Shown here piece by piece: positions 45,801 through 55,045 of a DNA stretch of 64,000 nucleotides (position 1 is the stretch's first letter; the number at the start of each line of letters is the position of its first letter). Made by a program: the position numbers and the translations under genes. This DNA is from Ampullaceana balthica (Eukaryota > Mollusca > Gastropoda > Lymnaeidae). Below the pieces are notes generated by a model. That model was not told the origin of the DNA, did no database searches, and worked only from the letters and a program-made list of their open reading frames with translations. Location: the NCBI GenBank assembly GCA_944989445.1, contig CALYLW010000284.1:129001-193000 (forward strand). Direction: 5' to 3'.

Positions 45801-47920
45801 AGAACCTAACACAACGAACCAATACCCCCACGACAACAGAACCTAACACAACGAACCAATACCCCCACGACAACAGAACCTAACACAACGAACCAATACC
45901 CCCACGACAACAGAATCTAACACAACGAACCAATACCCCCATGACAACAGAACCTAACACAACGAACCAATACCCCCACGACAACAGAACCTAACACAAC
46001 GAACCAATACCCCCACGACAACAGAACCTAACACAACGAACCAATACCCACATGACAGCAGAACCTAACACAACGAACTGATATACCCCCATGACAACAG
46101 AACCTAAAACAACGCACCAATACCCCCACGACAACAGAACCTAACACATCGAACCAATACCCCCACGGCAACAGAACTTAACACAACGAACCAATACCCC
46201 CACGACAACAGAACCTAACACAACGAACCAATACCCCCACGACAACAGAACATAACACAACGAACCAATACCCCCATGACAACAGAACCTAACACAACGA
46301 ACCAATACCCCCACGACAACAGAACCTAACACATCGAACCAATACCCCCACGGCAACAGAACTTAACACAACGAACCAATACCCCCACGACAACAGAACC
46401 TAACACAACGAACCAATACCCCCACGACAACAGAACCTAACACAACGAACCAATACCCCCATGCAAGAGAACCTAACACAACGAACCAATACCCCCATGA
46501 CAACAGAACCTAACACAACGAACCAATACCCCCACGACAACAGAACCTAACACAACGAACCAATACCCCCCACGACAACAGAACCTAACACAACGAACCA
46601 ATACCCCCATGACAACAGAACCTAACACAACGAACCACGACAACAGAACCTAACACACCGAACCACGACCCCACGACAACAGAACCTAACACAGCGAACC
46701 AATACCCCCATGACAACAGAACCCTGCAACCGTCTGAAGCCGAACCGAAATCGAGATTTAACTTCACCGAATAAACTGAACAAACCTGTCGGAAACTTAC
46801 TTGAAATGACACTGTTTTATGTCTTTCTTTATTTGTGTCATGCAATCGTAGCGACCCACACAATTACTTGCAACTGTGCAGGTCCCGGTGTATTGTAGTC
46901 TATAGTCTATTGGACTGATGAATCAAAGGTTTATTTCCTAGCCAGTACACTCGATTGTTGTCGGTTGTTTCTGTTCTTGTGCGGCGTGCCTGTTAAGTAG
47001 ATAGAGCAAAGTCACCCAAGAGACAAAACGTTGGGGATACCTCAGAAAACCCAGTGTATGTTTTAAGTTGGAAAATATTTTTCAATAGAAGTGAACTATG
47101 ATTTTTGAAGATTAGTTGGCTAATTGGAAAAGAAAAGAAAAAAAAAGGATAATTAACTATATTATTTTTTAAAGTTGTTTTTGTGGAGGGGTGTTCAATG
47201 CTGCTAGTGTTGCTGTAGGGAATAATTCCATGCTCATGTTTTAGCTTGGCGGATATTCTATGTTTATTCCTGGAGTTGCCGAGGATGTCCTGGAATTTAA
47301 AAAGAAAAGCCTCCACCACCCCCACAAGAAATAATCTGTTACAACTGCTTGAATTACAAAATTTCTCCTTAATTGTCCTTGACTTTTGATTTTTTCCCCC
47401 TCTCTCTGCAAGGCGAGATAAATTATTTATTTATTTTGTATCCTGAAATTTTATATTTTATTGCAATGTGTGGGAGGACTCGACAGGAAGCCAATGAAAA
47501 TCTATAAGCGTGCCAGGGTCACATTTGGTCATCGGCAATACAATGCACGTCGCAGTGTTCTGTACCTTCTGTAGTCTTAACTGTTTTGAAGACCACCTCT
47601 ATAACAGACAACTGCTGCCCATTAAAAAATAAAATATTTACAACTACTCGTGTTTAGTTAATCGTTTCATATTATTTTATTTGATGGTAACCATGAATCC
47701 TACAATAGGACATTAACTCGTTCCTTAATGTTTTTTTAAATTATAAATTAAGTCTACAAATGGTGTTCTATAGTCATCATTATTTAAATTTTTTACTTAA
47801 AGTGTTTGCATTTTACTATGTCTTACTTTCGTCCACCGATCTCACTTGTTGCAGGCCATAGAGACCGGTTACCGCATGCTTGTAGAGAGAAACTTGATCA
47901 GTCCTGTACCTAATGGCGAG
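23515..47920 (+). CDS. TMEM135: TMEM135-like gene, 5' part (exons 1-5, partial)
   Basis: Six exon-like segments, joined by GT/AG introns with compatible phases, give the N-terminal portion of a TMEM135 orthologue. TMEM135 is a multipass protein of peroxisomes and mitochondria, tied in vertebrates to mitochondrial fission balance and peroxisomal lipid/cholesterol handling and in nematodes to fat storage. Seen here are the Cys-rich N-terminus, the LRRRGPSYYVKKVIPE segment, hydrophobic helices, the ERKSR/EQKSR motif, RGPLAVYLTNL and AIETGYRMLVERN. The order matches the family as I remember it. The later helices and C-terminal half are not in the window, so the fifth intron is at least 16 kb. Two versions of exon 3 are present. 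Confidence 0.88.
23662..24553. other. TMEM135 intron 1, first part
   Basis: AT-rich, no repeat family recognised; ends at a palindromic element. Confidence 0.4.
24554..24737. mobile_element. Foldback/palindromic element (184 bp)
   Basis: Arms of about 68 bp: aacgaagtgattattcgcac on the left mirrors aaataatcacttcgtt on the right, and ttatccgcacgggtcgtc mirrors gacgacccgtgcggataa. Each arm also contains its own hairpin (cgcacgg/ccgtgcg around ttttgg). The spacer is about 50 bp. No target duplication is clear. It lies in intron 1 of TMEM135. Confidence 0.8.
24738..25093. other. Intron sequence
   Basis: No feature recognised; ends with tattacac, the left target copy of the next element. Confidence 0.4.
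25094..25260 (+). mobile_element. hAT MITE family F, copy 1 (167 bp)
   Basis: Begins caatgttccctctaagg and ends aaagggaatattg, inverted. A perfect 8-bp duplication tattacac lies at 25086-25093 and 25261-25268. A second copy of the family is at 36658-36836. Confidence 0.9.
25261..26254. other. TMEM135 intron 1, last part
   Basis: AT-rich; ends in the acceptor ttttcatttttcag. Nothing else seen. Confidence 0.5.
26255..26382 (+). CDS. TMEM135: TMEM135 exon 2
   Basis: 128 nt, entered in phase 0 and left after two bases of an Arg codon (AG|). It encodes LAGILRRRGPSYYVKK, then VIPETLRSS, then a hydrophobic FLTINGTLFITMFCVW helix. Acceptor tttttcag, donor gtcagt. It joins exon 1 as LYF-LAGILRRR, the same junction region as LYL-IAAILRKR in the human protein. 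Confidence 0.9.
26383..28236. other. TMEM135 intron 2
   Basis: 1854 bp, AT-rich, GT...AG. No repeat family recognised; a G-run lies at about 26937-26946. Ends in a strong pyrimidine tract before the exon 3a acceptor. Confidence 0.55.
28237..28326 (+). CDS. TMEM135: TMEM135 exon 3a (alternative)
   Basis: 90 nt. Its first base completes the Arg codon split after exon 2, and it ends again with AG of a split codon. It encodes RLVGYYMYYNVYICGIPA then CILSIVIEQKSR. The acceptor cctttcctctttcag is strong; the donor gtagca is weak. It is homologous to exon 3b: both keep LG/VG near the start, a hydrophobic middle and E-x-KSR at the end. It gives 30 residues after the split Arg. Confidence 0.85.
28327..29625. 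other. Intron between exons 3a and 3b (1299 bp)
   Basis: AT-rich, GT...AG. No repeat family recognised. Ends in a long pyrimidine tract and ggcag acceptor for exon 3b. Confidence 0.55.
29626..29718 (+). CDS. TMEM135: TMEM135 exon 3b (alternative)
   Basis: 93 nt, with the same entry and exit phase as exon 3a. It encodes TMLGCMFLLTTSFIPAYIAA then FTAVICERKSR, 31 residues after the split Arg, which is the spacing I recall for vertebrate TMEM135 and one more than 3a. The acceptor has a long pyrimidine tract; the donor is gtatgg. Exons 3a or 3b can each link exon 2 to exon 4 in frame. Including both would also keep frame but would double a membrane segment. Confidence 0.85.
29719..30140. other. 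Start of TMEM135 intron 3
   Basis: AT-rich, no feature recognised before the minisatellite. Confidence 0.4.
30141..31565. repeat. 43-bp minisatellite with higher-order structure
   Basis: About 33 copies of a 43-44 bp unit: tggatggctctgtgcttctt then gcatgtcaatctcctaacag aac. Variants are ctc, cta, ctt and cgc, with an extra t in 'gctttcttgc'. A 252-bp stretch of units at 30277-30528 recurs almost unchanged at 31011-31262, 734 bp apart (17 units), showing block duplication. Located in intron 3 of TMEM135. Confidence 0.95.
31566..32705. other. TMEM135 intron 3, unique part
   Basis: No exon or repeat family recognised. Confidence 0.4.
32706..33165. repeat. 89-bp tandem repeat, about five copies
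   Basis: Nearly identical 89-bp units containing ccatgacttggtgggggcac and taaagtaaagacatacataa. Copies differ only at atgactt/ataactt. The near identity implies recent expansion or ongoing homogenisation. Minus-strand open frames across it recur every 89 bp and are artefacts. Confidence 0.95.
33166..34231. other. Intron 3 sequence with (CT)n
   Basis: A (CT)n microsatellite lies at about 33828-33876 and a G-run at about 33616-33626. No exon recognised. Confidence 0.5.
34232..34668. repeat. Minisatellite, alternating 31- and 41-bp units
   Basis: Core gtcaagcactgcagtacgtt gtgtactatcacct. Some units end 'gtcaagc' and others 'gtccagtgtcaagc', giving two lengths that are intermixed along the array. 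About eleven copies. Open frames across it are artefacts. Confidence 0.9.
34669..35057. other. Intron 3 sequence
   Basis: No feature recognised. Confidence 0.4.
35058..35215. repeat. Tandem repeat of about 18-20 bp
   Basis: About eight diverged copies of 'gcccatgtttagctattg' variants. Confidence 0.8.
35430..35690. repeat. 22-bp minisatellite
   Basis: About twelve copies of ccacgccctgatcctcggtg aa variants (ttcct, tttct, tccct). Minus-strand open frames are artefacts. Confidence 0.92.
35691..36657. other. Intron 3 sequence
   Basis: A G-run lies at about 36398-36414. No gene seen. Confidence 0.4.
36658..36836 (+). mobile_element. hAT MITE family F, copy 2 (179 bp)
   Basis: Begins caatgtaccctctaagg and ends aaagggaacattg. 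Flanks ctcagggc (36650-36657) and ctcggggc (36837-36844) match at 7 of 8 bases. Compared with copy 1 (25094-25260) it has an internal duplication of 'gtgtgcaaagtt' and a GC-rich patch ctgcgcggccgcgcagc. Confidence 0.88.
36975..37372. repeat. 33-bp minisatellite with palindromic core
   Basis: About twelve copies of gtttatgctgtacatgtaca tgagagtttgtac. Each unit contains tgtacatgtaca, a perfect 12-bp palindrome. As 33 is a multiple of 3, open frames persist on both strands; these are artefacts. Confidence 0.93.
37373..38317. other. TMEM135 intron 3, last part
   Basis: No exon recognised before the acceptor atgttttcag at 38317. Confidence 0.5.
38318..38351 (+). CDS. TMEM135: TMEM135 exon 4 (34 nt)
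   Basis: Its first base completes the split Arg codon after exon 3a or 3b. It then encodes RGPLAVYLTNL in 11 codons and ends in phase 0 at the strong donor gtaagt. The join reads KSR-RGPLAVYLTNL, close to the KSRRGLL..YMANL region of the vertebrate protein. Recognition rests on this and on the flanking splice signals, since the exon is very short. Confidence 0.82.
38395..38690. repeat. 59-bp tandem repeat just after exon 4
   Basis: Five near-identical units with gtctcccagtctgcggttct then cagccccttctctcccctag catgtcactttatgtgttt. It starts about 45 bp downstream of the exon 4 donor. Each unit contains a pyrimidine tract ending in cctag, which resembles a 3' splice site. Confidence 0.93.
38691..39240. 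other. Intron 4 sequence
   Basis: No feature recognised. Confidence 0.4.
39241..39400. repeat. Irregular tandem repeat around 'gacgcccc'
   Basis: Short diverged units such as 'atgtgacgccccaggtatgc' (twice) and 'gtggtaataggacgcccacg' (twice), interleaved. Confidence 0.7.
39401..40199. other. Intron 4 sequence
   Basis: No gene seen; several overlapping short open frames without recognisable content. Confidence 0.4.
40200..41116 (+). mobile_element. Composite hAT-type element B, copy 2 (917 bp)
   Basis: Starts gagggttgcca and ends tggcaaccctc, the same terminus as at 1254-2160 with an altered tip. Flanks tatgaaag and tatggaac are a degraded duplication (6 of 8). It carries the same subterminal TTTGGCC clusters, a conserved open-frame remnant (40571-40816, with FTNKCSKDFVMSPR) and the nested CATAAATGACGTCACG MITE at about 40845-41035. 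It lies in intron 4 of TMEM135. Confidence 0.88.
41117..42060. other. Intron 4 sequence
   Basis: No feature recognised. Confidence 0.4.
42061..42192. repeat. 23-bp tandem repeat
   Basis: About five copies of 'cgtttcattgaggtaaaaga cat'. Confidence 0.9.
42193..42796. other. Intron 4 sequence
   Basis: No feature recognised. Confidence 0.4.
42797..43058. repeat. 49-bp tandem repeat with one inverted unit
   Basis: Three direct copies (about 42910-43058) contain gttggtcagtgggagatatg attttacaacc. One copy at about 42803-42855 is in the opposite orientation (ggttgtaaaatcatatctcc cactgaccaac), separated by about 55 bp. The first direct copy and the inverted copy can form a stem of roughly 48 bp. 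Confidence 0.88.
43085..43165. repeat. 27-bp tandem repeat, three copies
   Basis: Units of 'ttggtcctactgctgttctc agg'. Confidence 0.85.
43166..43645. other. Intron 4 sequence
   Basis: Short open frames on both strands, none recognisable. Confidence 0.4.
43646..46722. repeat. 3.1-kb minisatellite, 39-bp units passing into 37-bp units
   Basis: The left part (43646 to about 44385) has 39-bp units: ccccatgacaacagaacctt ataacacaccgaacgacga. The right part has 37-bp units: cccccacgacaacagaacct aacacaacgaaccaata, with a mixed zone at about 44385-44940. A marker stretch 'tacccacatgacagcagaac' plus its unusual neighbours occurs at 45451 and again at 46045, 594 bp apart (16 units), so blocks have been duplicated. 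The 39-bp part reads as a 13-residue repeat (MTTEPYNTPNDDP) on the plus strand, but the 37-bp part breaks frame. Intron 4 of TMEM135. Confidence 0.95.
46723..47854. other. TMEM135 intron 4, last part
   Basis: No further exon recognised; ends in acceptor cacttgttgcag. Confidence 0.5.
47855..47920 (+). CDS. TMEM135: TMEM135 exon 5 (last recognised exon)
   Basis: 66 nt, phase 0 at both ends, acceptor ttgttgcag and strong donor gtgagt. It encodes AIETGYRMLVERNLISPVPNGE (given here as 22 codons), which fits the ATETLFRMGVARG..LRNGE stretch following the YMANL motif in vertebrate TMEM135. The next family segment, a hydrophobic VLLF-type helix, was not found before position 64000. Confidence 0.85.
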
Positions 47921-49864
47921 GTGAGTACACGCCTAGATATGCATGCTATTTACGCCGAAGTCTTACTTAAATAAATGCTACTTTTAGTTTAACATAATGT
48001 AATTCCAATAGTAATTACATTTGAATGATCGTCACATCGCACTCTCTAAATCAAACACCCCCCGCCCCTTACTTTGACCACCTCAGCCATCCTTCGCCCC
48101 AGTATAACCAGCCAAATTAACCCTTCCCTCCTAACACTTTCCAAACAACCAATCAACTGACCACCGTGTCAGGCTGTTCTTCTATAAAGCAGTGCTTGAG
48201 ACAGTCCATCAACTGAAAGTTAGAGTCACGGATGTCAAATGAAATATGATTTAACCCACAGGATGAATATGGGAGTAAAAGGATAGTACCAAATACAAAA
48301 GAGAAAATTTAACAGATTAATAGACAGCAGGTCTCAAACTGTTGATGTAACCAGGAAGTACTTGCTCGTGTACGATCCACATTTCATGTAAAGTGTTTTT
48401 TCAGGTGCCCCCCCCCCTTTTTTTTCCCTTGACGCTAAGAATTAACGATTATCTTAATCTTTAGTGATATAATCCTAGTTAAATTAAACTGTTAAGTCAT
48501 ACCGTTAAATATACAGTAAATAAAATGTCCGTGCTGGAATGCTGGACCTTGCGTGTTGAAAGTGTGTATGTGGTTGGGGGGAGGGGGCAGGGCACCAGCC
48601 AAGTATACGCGTGATTCTAATCATGGCAGCAATTATGCCTTGTGACATGTCACTAGACACGTCATTAATCTGGCTCAAGTCAACGAGGTCTCTCCCCCCT
48701 GTCACACGCCCCACGAGTCCACGAGACAAGCCTAAATAAATGAACAGGTGTGTGATAGAGGGCCTAACAGAGGGCGCTACCTGGGCCTAGGGTGACGGGA
48801 GTAGAGTAGGAGGCCATCAGCGGCACAGGTGAGAAAAACCAAAGGTTCAGGTTAGGCACTGAAAATAATAGAAGGAACGTGGGTTTGAAACATGAGAAGT
48901 GAGATTAAGTCAAGTCTAATACCATTTGATAAAGCTTTCTTAATCACGCCGAATACAATGGTACCTACAATTAAATTGTCAAGTGGAACAGAAATCCTAA
49001 TCAGCTGTGAAAAATTCATTTGGTTTACCTCAATGCCAATATTGGTGTATGAAACAAGTAACGATTAGGGGATGAAATAGATTTCGATGTATTTTAATCG
49101 ATTTTGACACCTTCTTAAAAAAATTGAACAAATGTTGAAAGTAATAATGAAATGAGTGTTTGGAAGACAATTTGAGAAACACTGGTGCGACCCGGTTGAA
49201 ACAATAAGGTCGGCAAGTTCTTCATTGTATTTATGGTCCATGAGGATTTGCTTAGAGCTCGACATTAGGTCCGTAAATCATCATCGTCTTGTACATACAG
49301 CGACCATCGTGGTGCATTTCCACCCCCTCCCCAATGGTCAGGTAATTCAATAAGTGTCCTGCATCACTTTGGGGAGGAGACGGGTAAAGTTCCCAGTACC
49401 ATTGTTTTTATCTCCCTGCTTCACATCCTATACCAAGTCTCTGTAGAATACCGACAATGGCTTGCGGGGTTGGGGGCGAAAAAAATGAGGTGGGGCTGAA
49501 AAGAGAGAGAGATTGAGGGAGATAGGGAGAGAGAGAGGTAGAGATATATATATATATAAAGATAAGGATTGGGGAGTTGGAGACGAGCTTTTTTATGGAT
49601 GCTTAGTCTGCCAATATTATATATTAAAAAACAAAAACAAACTGTGGTGTTGTGGTCAGTAAGGAGGGAACCCCTGCGGACTGTATGATGAGGTTGACGG
49701 TTGTCTGACGAATGACGGTGATGTCATTAGGGCCCCAGGTACTGGGCGATATTAGCCTGGCTGTCAGGACTGTTCGTGTTAATAAAGGAAACTATTATGT
49801 CTGCGACAGGTCAACCGAGCCTGCCAGTAAATCAAGGGGAAGTCTAGGACCTCTGTTTGGCAAC
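47921..49864. other. TMEM135 intron 5, first part
   Basis: Contains C- and G-rich runs (about 48403-48417 and 48577-48590) and a small GA/TA microsatellite (about 49500-49558). No exon recognised. Confidence 0.4.
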
Positions 49865-50098
49865 ACAAGTTTTAGGGTTTCATGCAATCTTGGGTTTTGT
49901 CCTAAAATCTTTGGTTTTGTCCTAAAATCTTTGGTTTTGTCCTACAATCTTGGGTTTTGTCCTTTAATCTTGGTGGACCTACAAACTTGGGGTGTCCTAC
50001 AATCTTGGGGTGTCCTACAATCTTGGTGGCGGCCTACAATCTTGGGGTGTCCTACAATCTTGGGGTGGCCTACAATTTTGGGGTGTCTTACAATCTGA
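49865..50098. repeat. Short-period tandem repeat (about 17-24 bp)
   Basis: Diverged units of 'ttggttttgtcctaaaatct', grading into 'cttggggtgtcctacaat'. Confidence 0.85.
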
Positions 50099-50504
50099 TC
50101 TACATAATAATGAGACCTGCCAAAGACGGGCCCTGTAGATACGGCTTAGACGAGTGGTGTGATGGGGATGTAACGCACTTGGCTTGGCTCATGACAACAA
50201 TGGCCTTATACGACCGTCTAATGGGGTTAGCCTGGTGTCATCAGTGGTGATCTGATTCCTGCTATCATCACCACACATCGGCCCAACAACACTTGTTGAC
50301 AATAGATTAGATTCTGCGCGCTTTCTTTCTGTTCGACGGCCTTTTGTCTAAAACAGAGGCGTAGGCGTAAGTAGGTAATGGTTAGTGGAGAGATTGTCCG
50401 TTCTGATTGGTATATTTTTAGCCAGTCAGCTTGTAGGACTATTGCTGTTTTTTAAAAGTTTTTATTTTTAGAAAACTGTAGATTTTATGTCATGGGGCGT
50501 GGTA
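50099..50504. other. Intron 5 sequence
   Basis: A possible hAT left tip (cagaggcgtag) lies at 50355. Nothing else seen. Confidence 0.35.
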
Positions 50505-50622
50505 TCTAAAAGCTTCCCCGCCATTACCTGACACTTCCCCGCCATTACCTGACACTTCCCCGCCATTACCTGACACTTCCCCGCCATTACCTGACACTTC
50601 CCCGCCATTACCTGACACTTTC
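50505..50622. repeat. 21-bp tandem repeat
   Basis: About five copies of ttccccgccattacctgaca c, adjacent to the 42-bp array. Confidence 0.92.
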
Positions 50623-50633
50623 CCTTTGTGACG

Positions 50634-50973
50634 CCATGTACTGGCCACGTACATCTGCCACTATTGTTACCTGCCTAATGTACTGGCCACGTACATCAGC
50701 CACTATTGTTACCTGCCTAATGTACTGGCCACGTACATCAGCCACTATTGTTACCTGCCTAATGTACTGGCCACGTACATCTGCCACTATTGTTACCTGC
50801 CTAATGTACTGGCCACGTACATCTGCCACTATTGTTACCTGCCTAATGTACTGGCCACGTACATCTGCCACTATTGTTACCTGCCTAATGTACTGGCCAC
50901 GTACATCTGCCACTATTGTTACCTGCCTAATGTACTGGCCACGTACATCTGCCACTATTGTTACCTGCCTAAT
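50634..50973. repeat. 42-bp minisatellite, eight copies
   Basis: Near-identical units of tgtactggccacgtacatct gccactattgttacctgcct aa, with tca/tct as the only regular difference. As 42 is a multiple of 3, both strands stay open; these frames are artefacts. Confidence 0.95.
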
Positions 50974-51148
50974 ATAAATAAATTTGAAATGATTCATTTC
51001 CACAGTCAAATAATTATTGTCATGTCAAGCCAACAGACGTCAGCTTTTCAAATCCTCTCTAAATTATCTATCAAAGTTATTTAACATTATTTGCTTTGAA
51101 AAATAAACGTGACGTTTAATTCGAGTTTTAATAAATGCATACGCTAGC
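50974..51148. other. Intron 5 sequence
   Basis: No feature recognised. Confidence 0.4.
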
Positions 51149-51337
51149 AACCTTTTGAGACGGCTGAGCCAAAAGTTACAATTTACACAATTTCTCAGAG
51201 CCCCTAACATTTTTAAAATCATTTTTATGGCATTTGATTTAAATTAGGTATATACATTTTATTTTTGACCTGGGGTTCCGCATCTTGACATCCAAAGAGC
51301 CCCATGCGGCCTGCGGTCCGCAGTTTGCCGACCCCTG
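51149..51337. mobile_element. Decayed small hAT element (189 bp)
   Basis: The right end gcagtttgccgacccctg is a clear hAT terminus with subterminal 'gcggcctgcggtccgc'. The left end caaccttttgagacggctg is decayed. Flanks share cgctagc (51142-51148 and 51338-51344). Confidence 0.65.
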
Positions 51338-53239
51338 CGCTAGCCTTTTCTAATCACCCCACCATTTCAGGTCCACTCTACAAACGGCTCCTTATGTCGT
51401 GACCATGACCCACACCACGGGTCAAGAGACATCAAAGAAGCCCGTGACAAACCGGCGCTGATCACTTGTTGCTTTGATCCCCTACTTTGTGTCCGGTGCT
51501 TGTATCATGCCAAGTCCCAGGCGCCACCAACATCCACAACATTTCGACCACGACAGCCGCTGGCCATGGATAGGCCTGTAGCCCCGCTGACACCGCCGCC
51601 CTGTGTTTGGTGGATGGCCACGGAAAGTGGAGCCTAACTGTCCCTTTCATCTTGTTTGGCCTTCTCTCCGGGTGTTTGTCTCCTTCAAAGCGTATCCAAT
51701 AACTGTGGAACAATTTCTACTAAACTAGACATAGATGGTCCGAAAGGAATGCTTTCTACTATACAAGACATAACATTGTCCAAATGGAACAATTCCTACT
51801 AAATTAGATATGAGTTTGTCCAAATGGAACGATTTCTACAAACAAGAAATGAAATTGTCCATTAAAAACAACATTTAACTTAACTGAATTTTAAAATGTA
51901 TTATCCCCGGACTTTTTGCTTGGTTTTAAGGAAAGGGAACATGCAATTTATTTTATACTCTTGTTCAGTATTTATTAATATTAATAGTAAAGAATATTAA
52001 TACATTTGTTTTATCTCTGATAATTTAAAGATTTTAGCGCTTAAAGACAGATATATTAGTAATATTACGACGAAAAAGAACGGTCACAGGTCGCTAGCTT
52101 AATTTTCCTTTGATCCTAACAGAGAGACATATGGTTGAATCCTGACTCGCCCTAAACAACGGCCTTCAAATAATTTAACCGAAGCCGAAAATATAAATAT
52201 CTAAAAATTATAATATTAAAAAATATCAGGGTCTTTGGTCCAATTATTTCTACCATTTCCTACCGCTAAAACCCCAATGCCAAGAGATTGAAGTTACCTC
52301 GCCTATCTGGACTTTCCTAACCAAGGGAAACAACTCACCAAATCTACCACGGAGAGTGTAATTGCAGTACTTTATTATCACTTTGAACAGACAGATGGCC
52401 CGGGGAGGGACCCGGTTTTATATGTCCACGTGGCCATAGTGGATAATAACTGTCATCCATCAGCCTCGTTCTCGGTCGGCTCTGAGACTTTTTTTACTGA
52501 GAGAACATTGGGCCAATGAGGACCTTAGTTTTTGACAGGAAGCACCCTGTGATCTGGTCCGGAAGCTGCGTACGGACTTCCTTTGATCTAACCTAACTCC
52601 TGTGTACGTCCAAAATGGCCTGATTACAATTTATTATTTACATTTCTCTCGGTGGACTTTATGGTCGGAATTTGGGATTTAAAACCAAAATCAAGTTTTC
52701 AGTGGTCCTAGATATTTTAAAGTAATTAATGTATTTATTATTGGTACAATTTTTAAGTTAATATTAAATTTCAGTGAATTAAATTAACCGTAGACTTTCA
52801 CTAAGATTTAATTCTTAAACCGATTGTAACCTATTTATTTTTTATATTAATGATCTAATCACCCCACCGCTGTCTGGCTCTGGAAGGCTCTATAGATAAC
52901 TCAAGGACCTTTGGTGCGTAATATTTTTTAATTTTTGTTTTATTTTAATAAAGTTGGGTATAGTATTTATCCAAATGTAAATGTTGACACGTGATGTTAG
53001 ACCTGGCCAGCTGTCTGTGAATTACAATTTAGATTTAGAGTTGAATTTCCTAGAGGTTTTTTTTCTTTTTACTGGTGTTCAGGTTATGCCACGTAGAATA
53101 AGACGATCAACGAATGTCAACTCAACGTTCTCCAAATATGTTTATTGTCAGCACAGATTCAGATGTCCAAAAATAACGCTGAAACTCGTTTGTTAATGTG
53201 CCTCCTTCGACCATCAATATAGTTCCAACAACACATCGT
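51338..53239. other. Intron 5 sequence
   Basis: No exon or known repeat supported. Around 51710-51860 there are diverged direct repeats of 'gtccaaatggaacaatttct actaa'. Confidence 0.4.
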
Positions 53240-53700
53240 AAACCCCCACCTCCAACCTCCACCACAACCTACAACAACCACCACAACATCCAACCACCAC
53301 CACAACCTCAGCGACTACCACCAACCACCGCTTCCACTCCTCGCCAACCACCACCACAACCTCAGAGACTACCACCCACCACCGCTGCCACTCCTCGCCA
53401 ACCACCACCACAACCTCAGAGACTACCACCCACCACCGCTGCCACTCCTCGCCAACCACCACCACAACCTCAGAGACTACCACCCACCACCGCTGCCACT
53501 CCTCGCCAACCACCACCACAACCTCAGAGAATACCACCCACCACCGCTGCCACTCCTCGCCAACCACCACCACAACCTACAACCACCACCACAACCTCAG
53601 AGACTACCACCCACCACCGCTGCCACTCCTCGCCAACCACCACCACAACCTACAACCACCACCACAACCTCAGAGACTACCACCCACCACGGCTGCCACT
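53240..53700. repeat. 54-bp Pro/Thr/Gln-coding minisatellite
   Basis: Units contain accaccaccacaacctcaga gactaccacccaccaccgct gccactcctcgcc. The period is 54 bp, so the plus strand reads an 18-residue repeat (PPPQPQRLPPTTAATPRQ) and the minus strand is also open. A repeat-encoded exon cannot be excluded, but no splice signal or homology supports one. Confidence 0.9.
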
Positions 53701-54412
53701 CTGAGTATTCAGCTTCTCATCTGAGCGTAATAACTTGTCATCTTTGATTCGGACATCAAAACGTGAGTCTCTAAGAACCCTGTCCGCTCCACTTGCGCCA
53801 CTAACTAATAGAGACGCCCTCCGGATATAAGCGCCCCGCGGGGTCGGGGGGGGGGTGTCCGCCCGGCTTGCTGTTAATCTCTGGCCCATCGATCTCTTTC
53901 ACTTTTGTAGTCTGGTCGTCTTAGTTCTCCTTTGTCTTCCTGCGTTTTGTCTTAATACATTTGCCCTTAGCTTGCTAAGATTGTCTTTGTTGTGAGCACA
54001 CTTGATAACCTTCCCTGCTTGCACATCAACGTGTTTGCCTCTCTGTTTCATCTCAGATCCCTTCTACCGTACAAGTTTGATATGGAAGGTAAGTTTCCTA
54101 GTTGGCAGTAGCAGAATTTCTATTCAAACTCCGGTACTCCAGTTACCGTCCTATTCATCCTTTATGAATATAATTTTTGAAAATATATTTTATCTAAACC
54201 TATATGAAGATAATGGATTATCAGTAGTAGTAGTATTGTTCTTTTTTAACGAACTCGAACCTAGCATTACTGAAATTTGTTCTCTGATAGAATGACCCAC
54301 CCATAAAACTATTGTTATTTAAAACAAAAACATGAAGATGTTGCAACAATGTTTTATGATGTGACGATTGTTCAAGTTATATTCATTTATTGAAAATCTG
54401 ACACCATTTATT
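53701..54412. other. Intron 5 sequence
   Basis: An exon-like stretch bounded by 'ctcag' and 'gtaagt' (about 54057-54090) has no match to TMEM135 and is not called. Confidence 0.35.
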
Positions 54413-54700
54413 CATATACTAGTGTATTACCCATCAAAAATGACGGAAGTTTTCAAAATGAATACATTTCAGCTGAAATCTATTAATTTTGAAAAAATAC
54501 ACATCAGATTAATAAATAATGTAATACAGAACTTTTATTTATTTTTATTTGATTAATTTATTATCATATTGAACAATCTTATGCAGAACGTTCGAAAAAT
54601 GTTATGTTTGGTGCAGTAATTTGATGCGCTGTTTTCTAAAATTAGTAGCATCACGGACAGACAGACATGACAGACGTGCGTGACAGAGATTGCAAATTAT
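54413..54700 (+). mobile_element. Dispersed repeat R, copy 1
   Basis: Starts near 'atactagtgtattacccatc aaaaatgacggaagttttc' and ends with 'ggtgcagtaatttgatgcgc' and 'agcatcacggacagacagac'. A second copy with the same head and tail lies at 61361-61785. Class unknown. Confidence 0.65.
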
Positions 54701-55045
54701 GTATATTGATTTACTTCTACTGGTTTTGACACCAGTCTCGTCACGTTATATAGGCATGTGAAGCACGTCACTAACCTGATTGCGACTTATTAGGCATGCT
54801 TATGAAAAACGTTAACCCTTTGAGACTTATGTATACATTGTATTTTATTCGCACCACAAAAGGAAGTCGCGACTGGCAAAGAATGGGTGTGTAGATAGAC
54901 ATCCCACATGTAACCCACATGGCACCAATGTAAGGCATTCATGTTGCACAATTACCTAGGGCTACCATCGAGGCCACCCATCCTAGTCACTCATCTTTCA
55001 GCGAAATTACCATGCTGTCAACCTTGTGTCGATGACCGTCTAATG
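54701..55045. other. Intron 5 sequence
   Basis: Ends with gtctaatg, the left target copy of the next element. Confidence 0.4.

Noticed and set aside
43646..46722. CRISPR-like array
   Set aside because: Repeats are contiguous without unique spacers and the sequence is eukaryotic with spliced exons.
53198..53704. Pro/Thr-rich secreted-type protein or exon
   Set aside because: The open frame comes from a 54-bp tandem repeat, both strands are open, and no signal peptide or splice sites support it.
54057..54090. Possible sixth TMEM135 exon (between ctcag and gtaagt)
   Set aside because: The translated frames do not match the next hydrophobic segment of the family; one contains a stop.
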